From assembly GCF_009754905.2 (NCBI RefSeq), contig NZ_CP066775.1:62001-126000 (forward strand): DNA of 64,000 nt, in the 5' to 3' direction. The translations under genes were made by a program, and so were the position numbers. This document shows positions 36,664-45,995 of this stretch, piece by piece. How positions within the stretch are numbered: the first letter of the stretch is position 1; the number at the start of each line of letters is the position of its first letter. This DNA is from Mucilaginibacter ginkgonis. GTDB lineage: Bacteria; Bacteroidota; Bacteroidia; Sphingobacteriales; Sphingobacteriaceae. A model generated the notes under the pieces. That model was not told the DNA's origin. It saw only the letters and a program-made list of their open reading frames with translations, and ran no database searches.

Positions 36664-36969
36664 TTAATTTTTATGTTTACAGATGGATTTAAGTGATAGG
36701 TCATGATGGGCTGAAAGTCCGTTGGTGATATTTGTAGTAGATATATAGGCAGGATGCCGATCCGGGAAGATTATTCCTGATAGCAGGCTGATACTAACCA
36801 ACAGGGTTATTAATAGCAGTACCACCTTTTGAACTGATGGATTAAGCCTGTTAAACCATTGGCTCATTTTGCCGGCAACCAACATATGTGACCTTTCGAT
36901 ACGGCCGGCGATCCTGATTGCCAAAAGGTCGCGTTGGGTAATAGATTTGAATAATGGTATCACTCTCAT
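36664..36969 (-). CDS. traL: Conjugation protein TraL-like small membrane protein
   Basis: 101 residues with a single central TM (VVLLLITLLVSISLLSGIIF). The position between TraK and TraM and the motif WFNRLNPSVQKVV before the TM fit TraL (DUF3989-like). Spacing is three bases from TraK and four from TraM. Assignment rests mainly on position. Confidence 0.7.
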   Translation of the reverse strand: MRVIPLFKSITQRDLLAIRIAGRIERSHMLVAGKMSQWFNRLNPSVQKVVLLLITLLVSISLLSGIIFPDRHPAYISTTNITNGLSAHHDLSLKSICKHKN

Positions 36970-36972
36970 GAT

Positions 36973-37587
36973 TTATTTGATTAAGGTGTCACGGTTTGCA
37001 ATAATTTGCCAGTGCTGTATAAGGAAGCCATGTGGGTTGTGATCAGATTGCTGACCAAGGTCCCTGACCTCGCCCCTGGTAATCAACTTTCTTGTAGCAG
37101 TACTGCTGGATCTGACTAGTTTTTCCGTAGCAAAACAGGTAAACGTGTATGGGAACTGGTTACCTCCCAGCTGCGTACTGTCCACAGTGATTTGCTGGGA
37201 GATATTTGCTGAGATCAGGTTATTGAAGTAACCTGATTCTTTTAAATTGTCATACTGGTGCTTAGCCGACTCGTCAGCCAGGTATAATGCTTTGGTGATA
37301 CCTTTTTGAATGGCATCATCATCCGGGGTCAGGTTGAAAAATTCCTCATGAAAGGTTTTAATATGATCCCTTAACTCTACGGGGAGGTTGACACGCCTGT
37401 CTGCTGCTATCGCTTCCAGAACCTTACCGTTATAAAGAATGTGCACTGTTTGCTGAGCATTACGTAATGCCTGGTTATTCAGGTAGATGACAAAGCAGGT
37501 GATAAATACATTCGCTGTGATGAGCACCAGACTAAACCGTTTGATGTGACTGAATGCGGTTTCGATATTTTTAAGATGTGTGAACAT
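36973..37587 (-). CDS. traK: Conjugation protein TraK (VirB8-like)
   Basis: 204 residues: N-terminal cytoplasmic segment, one TM (FSLVLITANVFITCFVIYLN), periplasmic domain with VNLPVELRDHIKTFHEEFFN and LISANISQQITVDS, ending in HGFLIQHWQIIANRDTLIK. Typical of Bacteroidota TraK. It nucleates the inner-membrane complex. Confidence 0.92.
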   Translation of the reverse strand: MFTHLKNIETAFSHIKRFSLVLITANVFITCFVIYLNNQALRNAQQTVHILYNGKVLEAIAADRRVNLPVELRDHIKTFHEEFFNLTPDDDAIQKGITKALYLADESAKHQYDNLKESGYFNNLISANISQQITVDSTQLGGNQFPYTFTCFATEKLVRSSSTATRKLITRGEVRDLGQQSDHNPHGFLIQHWQIIANRDTLIK

Positions 37588-37599
37588 AATAAGGCTGTT

Positions 37600-38814
37600 T
37601 TAATGATTAGTTTTTTTATCGCCGCTGAGCCGGCCGGCCTGATATTGTTTTGGGGATGCTGTTTCGGGTTTGCCCGTGCTTTTATAGCCTTCCATAAAAT
37701 TGGAAGGTGCCTGCATCAGGTTGCCTGCACCTGCTGTTGCGCGCGCACCGGCAGCGGAGCTTCCGCTGATCACAGAACTGGTAGACTGGCTTACCAGAGC
37801 GTTTACTTTTTGAAGCAGGCCATTTCCACCACCTGCGGTAACGATATAATTCGCTACGCCCGGGACTGTGAAGTAGCCGATAATGCCGATGATCAGAAAG
37901 ATCAGGTAAGCCGTATCAGTAGAGCTGAAAAAGGTATCCCCGGTAGATTGAACCTGGGAAATATCCAGCTTTAACATGTTTTCCTGGATCTTACCTATGA
38001 TGGCCCCGAAAAGGTTGCCGACCGGAAGCCATAAAAAGACGTTGATATATTTAGCCAGCCATGCAGTTAACGTATGCTGAAAGCCGTCAAAGACAGCCAG
38101 TCCGAAAACGATAGGCCCGAGAATTGCAAGCACGATAAGGTAGAACGTCCGGATCGTGTTGATGCACAAAGCTGCAGCTTCGTATATCACCTGTAACACT
38201 TCTGACATCCATTCCTTTATAGTGTTCCGGAACTTATAGCCCGCTTTATCCATCGCAAATTTCATATCATTGCCGATGCTGGCCATGACCCCCTCATCCG
38301 AGGGGCTGCTGTCCGGATGCGTATATTTATACCATTTATCCCTGTCGCCATCTCCATCATCACCAACATACATCTGCCAGGTGCCTGTTTTCTTAACGGC
38401 ATCTTCTTTAGCCTGAAGCAGCCTGGTAATGGCGGCATCCGAGTTTTGCACCATAACGGCGGTGGCGGATACAGCCGGCTGCATTACCCCGTTGATGACT
38501 GCTATCACCGTTGGAAAAAGAAGTATGGCCAGCCCAAGTGCAAAAGGCCGCATTAAAGGATAAAAATCCACGGGCTCTGCACTGGCAATCTGCCGCCAGA
38601 CCCTGGCACCGATATACCATAAGGCACCGAAACCCGCGATCGCCCTCCCGGTGCCGATCAGTTGGCTACACATCGGGATCATCTCTTTGTACACCCCGTC
38701 AAGCGTTGCCTGTAACCCGTGGATGTCACCCGCTAATCCCGCAGCATGGGAAAAATTGGGCATAAGCATGGCCGTCACTGCTGTCAAAGCAGTTTTGCAA
38801 ATTTTTATTATCAT
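37600..38814 (-). CDS. traJ: Conjugation protein TraJ (VirB6-like polytopic membrane protein)
   Basis: 404 residues with a signal-like N-terminus, several TM segments (RPFALGLAILLFPTVIAVIN, TFYLIVLAILGPIVFGLAVF, and VFLWLPVGNLFGAIIG) and a Gly/Ser/Ala-rich tail. FYPLMRPFALGLAILLFP is characteristic of Bacteroidota TraJ. Inner-membrane channel component. Confidence 0.92.
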   Translation of the reverse strand: MIIKICKTALTAVTAMLMPNFSHAAGLAGDIHGLQATLDGVYKEMIPMCSQLIGTGRAIAGFGALWYIGARVWRQIASAEPVDFYPLMRPFALGLAILLFPTVIAVINGVMQPAVSATAVMVQNSDAAITRLLQAKEDAVKKTGTWQMYVGDDGDGDRDKWYKYTHPDSSPSDEGVMASIGNDMKFAMDKAGYKFRNTIKEWMSEVLQVIYEAAALCINTIRTFYLIVLAILGPIVFGLAVFDGFQHTLTAWLAKYINVFLWLPVGNLFGAIIGKIQENMLKLDISQVQSTGDTFFSSTDTAYLIFLIIGIIGYFTVPGVANYIVTAGGGNGLLQKVNALVSQSTSSVISGSSAAGARATAGAGNLMQAPSNFMEGYKSTGKPETASPKQYQAGRLSGDKKTNH

Positions 38815-38825
38815 AAAATTTAGCT

Positions 38826-39473
38826 TTAGTTTACGATACCGTACAGTTTTTTGAGTTTCAGAATTTCTGATTGCTCCTTCGCACGCTGGATGGAAAGAAT
38901 TTGCCCCTGCCGGGTAAAATGCCGTAGAAACTGAAGTTTATCTGCACTGCTGTTATAGATGCGGTCTACTGCTTTCAACCGTTCGGCATCAGACATCCTG
39001 AGCTTGCCTGCCGCGATAACTGTTGCCAGTTCATCAACATTTTCCATCGTTTCACTGACCAGTTTTTCATAGACCGTCCCCATATAATTCAATTCACCCG
39101 GGCTGAACGTATTGCTGGTCCGGAACAAATGGTCAGAGGCTTTATATTCACGTAACAGGGATGACTGCATACTGACGATATCGGCAATCCGGGAATAATT
39201 CCTAACCGAAGGGCTTACATTTAACAGGCCGCTGAGATAGGTATCGTGGAGGTCAAAATTGCCTTTGGACAAATTAGAGATAGCTCCGTATCCTTGTTCG
39301 TAGATATAGTAGCCTTTTTGCATATCTGAAAGGATACTTTTGAGCTGAGTCAGCTTCTCCATGTTCAAGAGTAACTGTTGTAATTCCTGTTCCTGGGCTG
39401 CGCTTCTACCGGGTATCATAAACAAGGCAAAGCTGGTTGCCAGCAGCATAAAGATCTTTGAATACTTTTTCAT
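38826..39473 (-). CDS. TraI-like conjugation protein, paralogue 3
   Basis: 215 residues with a signal peptide (to about residue 25, GRSAAQ), then long helices. QKGYYIYEQGYGAISNLSKG, ISNLSKGNFDLHDTYLSGLL and the C-terminal SIQRAKEQSEILKLKKLYGI resemble the two genes upstream. It is a helical periplasmic VirB5-like component by position, between the TraI-like genes and TraJ. Such proteins are often annotated TraI- or TerB-like; the exact name is uncertain. Confidence 0.75.
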   Translation of the reverse strand: MKKYSKIFMLLATSFALFMIPGRSAAQEQELQQLLLNMEKLTQLKSILSDMQKGYYIYEQGYGAISNLSKGNFDLHDTYLSGLLNVSPSVRNYSRIADIVSMQSSLLREYKASDHLFRTSNTFSPGELNYMGTVYEKLVSETMENVDELATVIAAGKLRMSDAERLKAVDRIYNSSADKLQFLRHFTRQGQILSIQRAKEQSEILKLKKLYGIVN

Positions 39474-39483
39474 AAGCTGCGCG

Positions 39484-40170
39484 TTAACGGTTATATAGAT
39501 TCTTGATTTTCAAATTATCAATCTTTTCACTCTCCCGCGCTTTGATCAGGGCCATGACCTGGGCGGTGAACGATATTGAAAAGCGATAGTTACTTTTTAA
39601 TGCACCAACGATTTGACTGTTTCGCATTACCCGGTCATGATCAGATAAGTAAACCGCGCCACTGTTAATGCGCTGGTATAGCAGCAGGTTTTCTTCGCAA
39701 TCGGCTAGTACACGCGTGCCGACGGAACTTATATATTTTCGCTCTTCATTATTTGAATAGTCCAGCCTGCCCAGCGCCGAAAAGTTGCGGTTAATCCCTT
39801 CTGCCAGTTCCATTAGCTGGCGGTTTACCGCCTGATCTGCAAGAGAAGGTTTAACAACTGTTAAGGAACGAAAATAATCCTGGTGAAGATTAAACTCCGA
39901 ATGCACAGAACCGCTGATGGAACCAAGCCCCTTTTGCGCGATGTAATAACCATTACGCAGGTAGCCTGAATAGACCTGTAAAGCAGCGATCTGATCCAGC
40001 AAATATTTTTTTTGCGTTTTTTTCTGGTTGAACCATTCCGCAAAAGTTTGTGCATCTGCATAAGCAGCCATGCCTGAAAATATTGCCGTGATGAACGCGT
40101 ACCTGCATAGCCTGCGTGAGCATAATGCCAAATAGCGGGCCCGGTCTTGGATTTGATCAGTTGATTCCAT
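39484..40170 (-). CDS. TraI-like conjugation protein, paralogue 2
   Basis: 228 residues with a signal peptide (AFITAIFSGMAAYADAQ) and the same helical repeat architecture (LRNGYYIAQKGLGSISGSVH, then EFNLHQDYFRSL). It overlaps the end of the upstream paralogue by 14 bases, suggesting translational coupling. It probably arose by tandem duplication with its neighbours. Confidence 0.75.
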   Translation of the reverse strand: MESTDQIQDRARYLALCSRRLCRYAFITAIFSGMAAYADAQTFAEWFNQKKTQKKYLLDQIAALQVYSGYLRNGYYIAQKGLGSISGSVHSEFNLHQDYFRSLTVVKPSLADQAVNRQLMELAEGINRNFSALGRLDYSNNEERKYISSVGTRVLADCEENLLLYQRINSGAVYLSDHDRVMRNSQIVGALKSNYRFSISFTAQVMALIKARESEKIDNLKIKNLYNR

Positions 40171-40840
40171 AAAGCATTTTCAAAGTTTGATTGTCGCCTG
40201 CAGCACGTTTCCGCTGTATGTTCAGGGACAGATTTTGTTGGGTGAAACGCCTGAGATCATTGTAATTTTCATCTAACCGGTCACCGGCCTGGTTGATAAG
40301 CTCCAGGCGCTCTTCATCGCTCATCTGTGTTTTGTGGTTACTGATCACCAGTAGAACCTGGTCCAGGTTTTTCATGCTTGCTTCCAGCATTCCCGAATAG
40401 ACCTGCTGTATGCGGGTAAGTTCTGTCCCGCTGAAGGAACTGTTGCCCCTGATCGCTACCCACCCCCGCTGATAATCCCTGACCATTAGGACTTGTTTTG
40501 AGGTCAGCTCCTTCACCCGTTGATAATAACTTATAGCTGATTTGATTTGCCAGAGTTCTCCGTAGTAATTGCTGTAAAGCTGCCGCTGTTGTTCTGTCCA
40601 TCCAGATATCTCACTCAACTTCAATTTTGCCAGTTGATTTTCCAACACTTTCTGCGCGTTTTGCAGCCAGATCGTTTTGTTCTGCATACGCTGCACGCGG
40701 AGGTCGATGGCCTTGATGACTTTAGTAACTGTCGCCCTGATCACTTCTGCAATGATCAGTTGCGCGTTCGCGGATTCTACAGATACAGAGACCAGCACAA
40801 TGGCAAGGCTCACGGGAAGGGTTATTCTTAAAATTTTCAT
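40157..40840 (-). CDS. traI: TraI-like conjugation protein, paralogue 1
   Basis: 227 residues from ATG 40840, chosen because an AGGAGA ribosome site lies just before it and a signal peptide (ITLPVSLAIVLVSVSVESAN) starts there; the longer frame back to 41119 belongs to a frameshifted upstream gene. Helical domain with WLQNAQKVLENQLAKLKLSE, NSSFSGTELTRIQQVYSGML and an ending QTLKMLYGIN shared with its two downstream paralogues. Confidence 0.85.
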   Translation of the reverse strand: MKILRITLPVSLAIVLVSVSVESANAQLIIAEVIRATVTKVIKAIDLRVQRMQNKTIWLQNAQKVLENQLAKLKLSEISGWTEQQRQLYSNYYGELWQIKSAISYYQRVKELTSKQVLMVRDYQRGWVAIRGNSSFSGTELTRIQQVYSGMLEASMKNLDQVLLVISNHKTQMSDEERLELINQAGDRLDENYNDLRRFTQQNLSLNIQRKRAAGDNQTLKMLYGIN

Positions 40841-40855
40841 GATTTCTCCTTTTAA

Positions 40856-41228
40856 ATTGATTTTATGATACATCGATTTTCCGAAACGAAACCCGCTGCC
40901 GTCTTTATTAAACCGCATCGATTTGGCATCTATGCGGTCTAACAGTAAAGACTGCTCAGGTTCATAAATCCCTGTCCATGACCGCTCCATATATTTTTGA
41001 TGCCGGTCAGTCGGGTTGCTGGTCCTATGGTACCAGATATGCAGGTTAACCAAATATGTCTTAGACCTTGCATTGAGTTCCCGGATCGATAAGGGTGTCA
41101 ACGGTTTGGAAATATTCATTTTTGGTTTGCGTCACATAAGAACCTGCAATAGAGCTTTCAGCATTATGGCATGCTGCTGCGATCATGCAGATGTGGATTA
41201 ATACCAATGCGGCTTTGATATTTTTCAT
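40856..41228 (-). pseudogene. Conjugation-locus lipoprotein broken by a frameshift
   Basis: Starts at ATG 41228 with a lipoprotein signal (ALVLIHICMIAAAC). The frame reads SSIAGSYVTQTKNEYFQTVD and stops after GTQCKV near 41060. The next frame continues with the rest of the same domain (WTGIYEPEQSLLL, MRFNKDGSGFRFGKSMYHKI). It runs without a stop into the start of TraI. It is a single-base shift, either real or a sequence error. Such small lipoproteins are known in Bacteroidota tra loci. Confidence 0.65.
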
Positions 41229-41246
41229 AATTAGGAAGTTTTAACG

Positions 41247-43688
41247 TTATCGATTTTCTTTCACCATGGCATTTATCCCGGCTTCCATACTTCCACAGGC
41301 AGCCGCTAATTCCTGAACCCGAACCCTTTCTTTCCCTTCTGTGGTGTAGGCATAATATTCCTCAGGACTCAATTCATTCTTGAACACTTTCATCACCTGC
41401 CCACCGAGGTCTATATAGATGTCACGGTTGTCCTTATTTACAGAAAGCAACTGCATCTTGCCTTTATCGGATAAGCCAAGAGTCGATTGCAACCTGTCAA
41501 ATTTGTTCAGGTATTTGCGCATGTCCATCAGGATTTTGATATCTGCATTATTGATAATAGCATCCTTTACAATCGGCGAACTGATCAGGTCATCCAGTTC
41601 TTGCGTAACCACGTTTGGTACGCCGTTGAACTTGCGCATAGTTTTAAAAGCGTACTGTATAAACCCAGCCATACCGGAATTGGCGATCGCCTTCCATGCC
41701 TCATCAATGGTCAGCACTTTCCGGACACCTTTTAACCTGCGCATCTTGGAAAGAAACATTTCCATAATGATCAGCGTCACTACTGGAAAAAGGATTGGAT
41801 GGTCCTTGATATTATCGAGTTCGATAACCACAAATCGCTGCTCGAGGAGATCAAGGTTTTCACTGGCATTCAGGAGGTAATCAAATTCACCACCACGGTA
41901 ATAGGGTCGGAGTACATATAAAAAGTTATCGATATCGAAGTCCTTATCTTTTACTTTGTGTGCGATTAGAACATGGATATATTCATCAGCCAGGTATTCA
42001 TAAAAGCTGTTGAAGCAGCCGAAAATATTAGGTTTTTTATTCAGGTGATCGTAATACCCCTGCAGGGCGTTTGATAAGGCCACGTATTCGCTGCGGATGA
42101 GGCTTTCATTTTCCTGTTTCCATAACGTGATCAGTAATGCTTTCAGACTTTCTTTCTTTTCTGTGTCGAGTTGCTGTCCTTCCAGTAAATAAAATGGATT
42201 AAATGCGATAGGATGAGATTCTTCATAAGTAAAATAATAGCCGCCAACCAGTTCGCATAATCCTTTATAGCTTCCGCCGATATCTACTGTTACACAGTGT
42301 GCGCCCTGGTCATAAAGCGTCCTGAGGATATGGTTAACGGCCATACTTTTTCCGCCGCCTGAAGTTCCGCAAACGAGCATCCCCATGTTTGAAGTAATGC
42401 CGGTTTTTCTTGGTGCATCAAAGAGGTCAATATAGACCGGTTTGTGATACAAGCGGTCGCAAAAGCGAATACCTGTTGCAGCGGGATCGCTCTTGTAGTT
42501 CGTTTCCAGGTTAAGGAAACAGGCACCCTGTTCCAGGAACATATCAACAGTATCGTTCATCGGGAAGTCAGCCGCATTTCCTGGAATGCCTGCCCACCAG
42601 ATTTGCGCCGCACCATCAGACTCCATTTTGCAATTTGCGCCAAGCTGCGCCAAGGCGGAACCTACCTGATTTTTGATCGTCTGGGCCTCCTCATCCTTTG
42701 ATGTCCAGGTCAGTAGGTTAAAGTGGGCTTTCACAGGTAGTCGCTGATCTTTAACTGCCTCATTCAAAAAGTCATTGGTCGCATCTCTGCCGACCGCATT
42801 TTCGCGGCTGTTATTCGCAAGCGATTGCAACCTTAGTTTTTTCGCTTCCAGTCTTTTTAAAACAAGGTTGGCGTCACCTATAAAAAGGTATTGATTATAC
42901 ATATGGTTGCAGTCCAATAATAAATTCAACTGTGACGCAAAGCCGATCGGAAATTTAGTCTGGTCTGTACTGAATTTTTCATAATTGATCCTGCTACCGC
43001 AAAGAGCCGGCAAGTCTTCGGCATCAGCCAGGGTGTAGAGTTGCAACGTATCTGCACCGATCTTTAAATGCTCCTGAATATGTACATCTTTTATGACCGG
43101 CTGTTCCGAAGGGGATAGCAAAAAGCAATATTGCTCTATTAAACCTGCCCGTTGAGCAGAGCCGGCAATTGCTTCATCATTTAGCCTTGAAAGCCTAATG
43201 AACCTGAAATCAGAAAGAATGCGTTCAAACTGGCTGACCTTATCCAGAAAATCAGCAGCAACGGAGGCATCCGTCGTCTGCCTCGGTGCGACCTTTTTTC
43301 TCAGTATGCCACTCAAGGCGCTGCTGGCATTTCTATGCTCCTCAGCTTTCCTGGTTAAAATCAGGTAGCAGGTATGATCAAGATATACCCTGTCTTTAAA
43401 ATGTGAATCTGCTGCAGCATTAAGAAAGTTCTCATCCTTCCGGTGGCTAGACTGTTGCTTTGTTTTCAGAAATACATCCTGTTTACGGATAATGCTGTTT
43501 TTCGGCAATACTTTCAATGCCCTTATCCAGGCGTGGTGATAGGTCTCATACTCTGCATCTGATAAAGTAAAAATTTCCGGAAGGTCAAGTTTATAGGCCA
43601 CGGATATATCACCCTGGACGGAAACCATGCAGTCGTGTTCTACTTTATAGATCGGAAAGATCTGTTCTGCTTTAGTATATGCGGACAT
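41247..43688 (-). CDS. traG: Conjugation ATPase TraG (VirB4-like)
   Basis: 813 residues. Walker A near residue 440 (LVCGTSGGGKSMAVNHIL), Walker B with KVLTIDEAWKAIANSGMAGF and the downstream VVTQELDDLISSPIVKDAII. The N-terminal half is the VirB4-type domain (DISVAYKLDLPEIFTLSDAE). It powers pilus and channel assembly. This is not the coupling protein; no VirD4 homologue is seen in the window. It is preceded two bases upstream by TraF. Confidence 0.95.
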   Translation of the reverse strand: MSAYTKAEQIFPIYKVEHDCMVSVQGDISVAYKLDLPEIFTLSDAEYETYHHAWIRALKVLPKNSIIRKQDVFLKTKQQSSHRKDENFLNAAADSHFKDRVYLDHTCYLILTRKAEEHRNASSALSGILRKKVAPRQTTDASVAADFLDKVSQFERILSDFRFIRLSRLNDEAIAGSAQRAGLIEQYCFLLSPSEQPVIKDVHIQEHLKIGADTLQLYTLADAEDLPALCGSRINYEKFSTDQTKFPIGFASQLNLLLDCNHMYNQYLFIGDANLVLKRLEAKKLRLQSLANNSRENAVGRDATNDFLNEAVKDQRLPVKAHFNLLTWTSKDEEAQTIKNQVGSALAQLGANCKMESDGAAQIWWAGIPGNAADFPMNDTVDMFLEQGACFLNLETNYKSDPAATGIRFCDRLYHKPVYIDLFDAPRKTGITSNMGMLVCGTSGGGKSMAVNHILRTLYDQGAHCVTVDIGGSYKGLCELVGGYYFTYEESHPIAFNPFYLLEGQQLDTEKKESLKALLITLWKQENESLIRSEYVALSNALQGYYDHLNKKPNIFGCFNSFYEYLADEYIHVLIAHKVKDKDFDIDNFLYVLRPYYRGGEFDYLLNASENLDLLEQRFVVIELDNIKDHPILFPVVTLIIMEMFLSKMRRLKGVRKVLTIDEAWKAIANSGMAGFIQYAFKTMRKFNGVPNVVTQELDDLISSPIVKDAIINNADIKILMDMRKYLNKFDRLQSTLGLSDKGKMQLLSVNKDNRDIYIDLGGQVMKVFKNELSPEEYYAYTTEGKERVRVQELAAACGSMEAGINAMVKENR

Positions 43689-43690
43689 CG

Positions 43691-44002
43691 TTATCGATTT
43701 AGATGAGTAAAAAGTTTTCTGGAATTGAATTTTAAATACCTTGGCAGGAATTTCTTGGCAGCTTTTTTCATCAGGCCATATTCACCGTATTTGTTGCTGA
43801 AATAATACACCCTGTGAACCAGAAAAAAACCTGCACAGGCAATAAAAGGAATGATCAGATAAGCCGGTATGCCAATGATATAAGCGGCAGCGAACAGTAG
43901 CAGGAGTAGGACAAGTCCGGCCGCTAAAAAACCAATATATTGAGCCTTTAATCCCTTGAACTCAATTGGCTTGTTTACGCCTTTATTTAGCTGATAGATC
44001 AT
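43691..44002 (-). CDS. traF: Conjugation protein TraF (VirB3-like)
   Basis: 103 residues, DUF4133-like: INKGVNKPIEF-type start (here LNKGVNKPIEFKGLKAQYIG) and two TM helices (about 28-48 and 51-70). It sits in the canonical place between TraE and TraG, two bases from TraG. Confidence 0.92.
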   Translation of the reverse strand: MIYQLNKGVNKPIEFKGLKAQYIGFLAAGLVLLLLLFAAAYIIGIPAYLIIPFIACAGFFLVHRVYYFSNKYGEYGLMKKAAKKFLPRYLKFNSRKLFTHLNR

Positions 44003-44005
44003 AAT

Positions 44006-44350
44006 TTATACGCCGAAAAAAGATTTAAGGATAGTGGCTACGACTACAAGGAAGATCAAACTTCCCATCCAGGCAGATGCCACCTTGCCGGTGTCATGAT
44101 CGCCGTCATTCCATTTTTTATAAACTTTGATCGCTCCTACCAGTCCGACGATTGCCCCGATCGCGTACATCAGGCTGGTTGAGGCGGAGAAATATCCTTT
44201 CACCTCGGATGTTGCCTGATTGATACCCGCATTTCCGTCTTGCGCAGCTGCAGCATTAGCCAGTAGGACGACAGCAATAAATGATAAGACCATTGCCCGG
44301 CTTATTTTTCGCCGTGATGATTGGCAGTTCTGTTGTGTGATAGCTTTCAT
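44006..44350 (-). CDS. traE: Conjugation protein TraE (VirB2/pilin-like)
   Basis: 114 residues, DUF4134-like: cleavable N-terminal segment (VLSFIAVVLLANAAAAQDGN), then SLMYAIGAIVGLVGAIKVYK with KWNDGDHDTGKVASAWMGSL and a second TM. Typical of TraE, the probable pilin or channel small subunit. First conserved tra gene of the operon. Confidence 0.92.
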   Translation of the reverse strand: MKAITQQNCQSSRRKISRAMVLSFIAVVLLANAAAAQDGNAGINQATSEVKGYFSASTSLMYAIGAIVGLVGAIKVYKKWNDGDHDTGKVASAWMGSLIFLVVVATILKSFFGV

Positions 44351-44362
44351 ATGTTTTAAATA

Positions 44363-44911
44363 TTAATTTGTCCAGTATTCATCCAGTTCAGCCTTAGTCA
44401 GTTCAAATTCAAACCTGTCGCCGCTTTCATCAATGAGGAAATCATTGACCTGGGTTTGATAGGACGTACCGGCGAGGTCCGGGTATTTATGGAGGATCAG
44501 GCAGAAAAGCATCTCGAAGTTTTCCTTCGTTTCGCTGGATTCAATAATCACCCTGATCAGGGTTTTAACTTCACCGATCATTGCCGAAAATTCCCCTACC
44601 AGATGGCTGTTCGGGATAGCCTGCAGCTCATCTATTGCTGCTGGAATTTCATCTTCCTCATCCGGCCCGAATTGCAGTTGATCTTCCGGGCCTTCGCATG
44701 GAGCTTCACTCGCAACAGCACCGATGATATCAAACACCGGCTCCGGAATGCGCTGACCGTTTTTCGCAGCGGACAATTGCCTGTCTGAAAATTTTTCTAA
44801 AAAGTAAAGCAGGTCCGCACGGTAATAAAGGATTACAATAAAGCCGTAATAGATGAAAAGAAATAAAACGGTTAACGTCAGGAACACAGTCCAGGAAATT
44901 TGATGAAGCAT
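44363..44911 (-). CDS. Membrane-anchored hypothetical protein at the start of the tra operon
   Basis: 182 residues: an N-terminal TM (TVFLTLTVLFLFIYYGFIVI), then an acidic soluble part (PDEEDEIPAAIDE) ending in FELTKAELDEYWTN. It lies 12 bases upstream of TraE, where other elements have TraC or TraD. No family recognised; it is possibly element-specific. Confidence 0.6.
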   Translation of the reverse strand: MLHQISWTVFLTLTVLFLFIYYGFIVILYYRADLLYFLEKFSDRQLSAAKNGQRIPEPVFDIIGAVASEAPCEGPEDQLQFGPDEEDEIPAAIDELQAIPNSHLVGEFSAMIGEVKTLIRVIIESSETKENFEMLFCLILHKYPDLAGTSYQTQVNDFLIDESGDRFEFELTKAELDEYWTN

Positions 44912-44996
44912 ATGAAGTAATTTTGCCGGTAGCCCTGTTGCTACCGTCGACGATACAAATTTGGGCAGGACTTAAGCCGGATTAATCCGATATACT

Positions 44997-45018
44997 CCGA
45001 CTCGGAGTCGGGCTTTTT
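44997..45018 (+). terminator. Palindromic hairpin with T run
   Basis: CCGACTC and GAGTCGG around one G, followed by GCTTTTTT. It reads rightwards, opposite to the neighbouring genes, and may insulate the tra promoter. Confidence 0.5.
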
Positions 45019-45030
45019 TAAAAAATCATA

Positions 45031-45057
45031 AAAAAAGCGGTTATTTACACCGCTTTT
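45031..45057 (-). terminator. Terminator of the RteC-like gene
   Basis: AAAAGCGG and CCGCTTTT around a nine-base loop; on the minus strand the distal arm runs into seven T residues. It separates the regulatory genes from the tra operon. Confidence 0.8.
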
Positions 45058-45069
45058 GAAGTTTTTACC

Positions 45070-45903
45070 TTATTTCAGTTTTTTCTGGACTCGTAATAAA
45101 AACGCCTCTTTCATTTCATCAATGTATAGAGTAGGGCTTGATCGACCGCAAACCCAGTCAAAAGTATCATAGAAATTTCCCAGCGAAATGTTAAAAGAGC
45201 GCTCAATAAACTTAACGATGCTTTTCAAATTCTTTTTTCCAAAGGCTTCTGTTGCATGCCAGCTATAGATCAGTTCGATCAGTGCGCATTTGGTTTGCTT
45301 CCAATCGAAATCCTTAAATTCTACATCCGTGGTGAGCAGTGTTTCCTTTTGGTTAATGCGGTGGATCGCCTCCTCCAGGTATTCCTGCAATAAGGCACTT
45401 GCCAATACCTGCGCCAATTTGTGGTCGTGCGTGGTGCTGAAGGACGGATCGAAGTCGATCATACATTGGTCAGGGTCCAGGTGTACATCATAATTGCCGC
45501 GTACAAAATAATAGCTGTCCAGATAAGTAGCTTGTGTCCGCACATACTGATAAAATGAAGTATTGCTGGCAAAGAAGTGATTCAATATGGTAATTTCATT
45601 GCCATAATATTCGGCTATGACCCGGCTTTCCCCGATGGGTTTGCGTATTTCTATGTTAAGCAATGCCTGGAAAAAGATCAGTTGGGATTTAAACCTGGGT
45701 TTGATATGCTTAAAGAACTGGATTTCTTCCTCGGCGGTCTGCGGGTCATTCAATTTGCAGTAATCCTTTAACTTTCTCAAATACTTCAAACAGATATGGA
45801 TCGATTTTTCAAGTCTTTTGATCAGGTCATTTTCTTCCAAAACAAGCTCGTTTAAGTCCTTTGTTAAATCATTGTAGATTCGTTCACTGAATTTTGCTAT
45901 CAT
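45070..45903 (-). CDS. RteC-like conjugation regulator
   Basis: 277 residues resembling the RteC family (PF09357): EEEIQFFKHIKPRFKSQLIF, FQALLNIEIRKPIGE, YYFVRGNYDVHLDPD and a C-terminal ALIELIYSWHATEAF domain. RteC in CTnDOT controls excision functions. Here it probably controls the neighbouring tra operon, but no excision or integration genes are visible. Confidence 0.85.
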   Translation of the reverse strand: MIAKFSERIYNDLTKDLNELVLEENDLIKRLEKSIHICLKYLRKLKDYCKLNDPQTAEEEIQFFKHIKPRFKSQLIFFQALLNIEIRKPIGESRVIAEYYGNEITILNHFFASNTSFYQYVRTQATYLDSYYFVRGNYDVHLDPDQCMIDFDPSFSTTHDHKLAQVLASALLQEYLEEAIHRINQKETLLTTDVEFKDFDWKQTKCALIELIYSWHATEAFGKKNLKSIVKFIERSFNISLGNFYDTFDWVCGRSSPTLYIDEMKEAFLLRVQKKLK

Positions 45904-45995
45904 GTTTATTCGTTTAAGTGAACAGTTATTGCCACCTTTTTATCAAAAGATGTACTTAACAATTGCTGCTGGTATCATTTGGCCATATTTATCGG

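Noticed and set aside
36660..36704. Longer TraM start
   Set aside because: It would overlap TraL, while ATG 36659 follows TraL with normal spacing.
40841..41119. N-terminal extension of TraI
   Set aside because: It contains the second half of the frameshifted lipoprotein; TraI has its own ribosome site and signal peptide at 40840.
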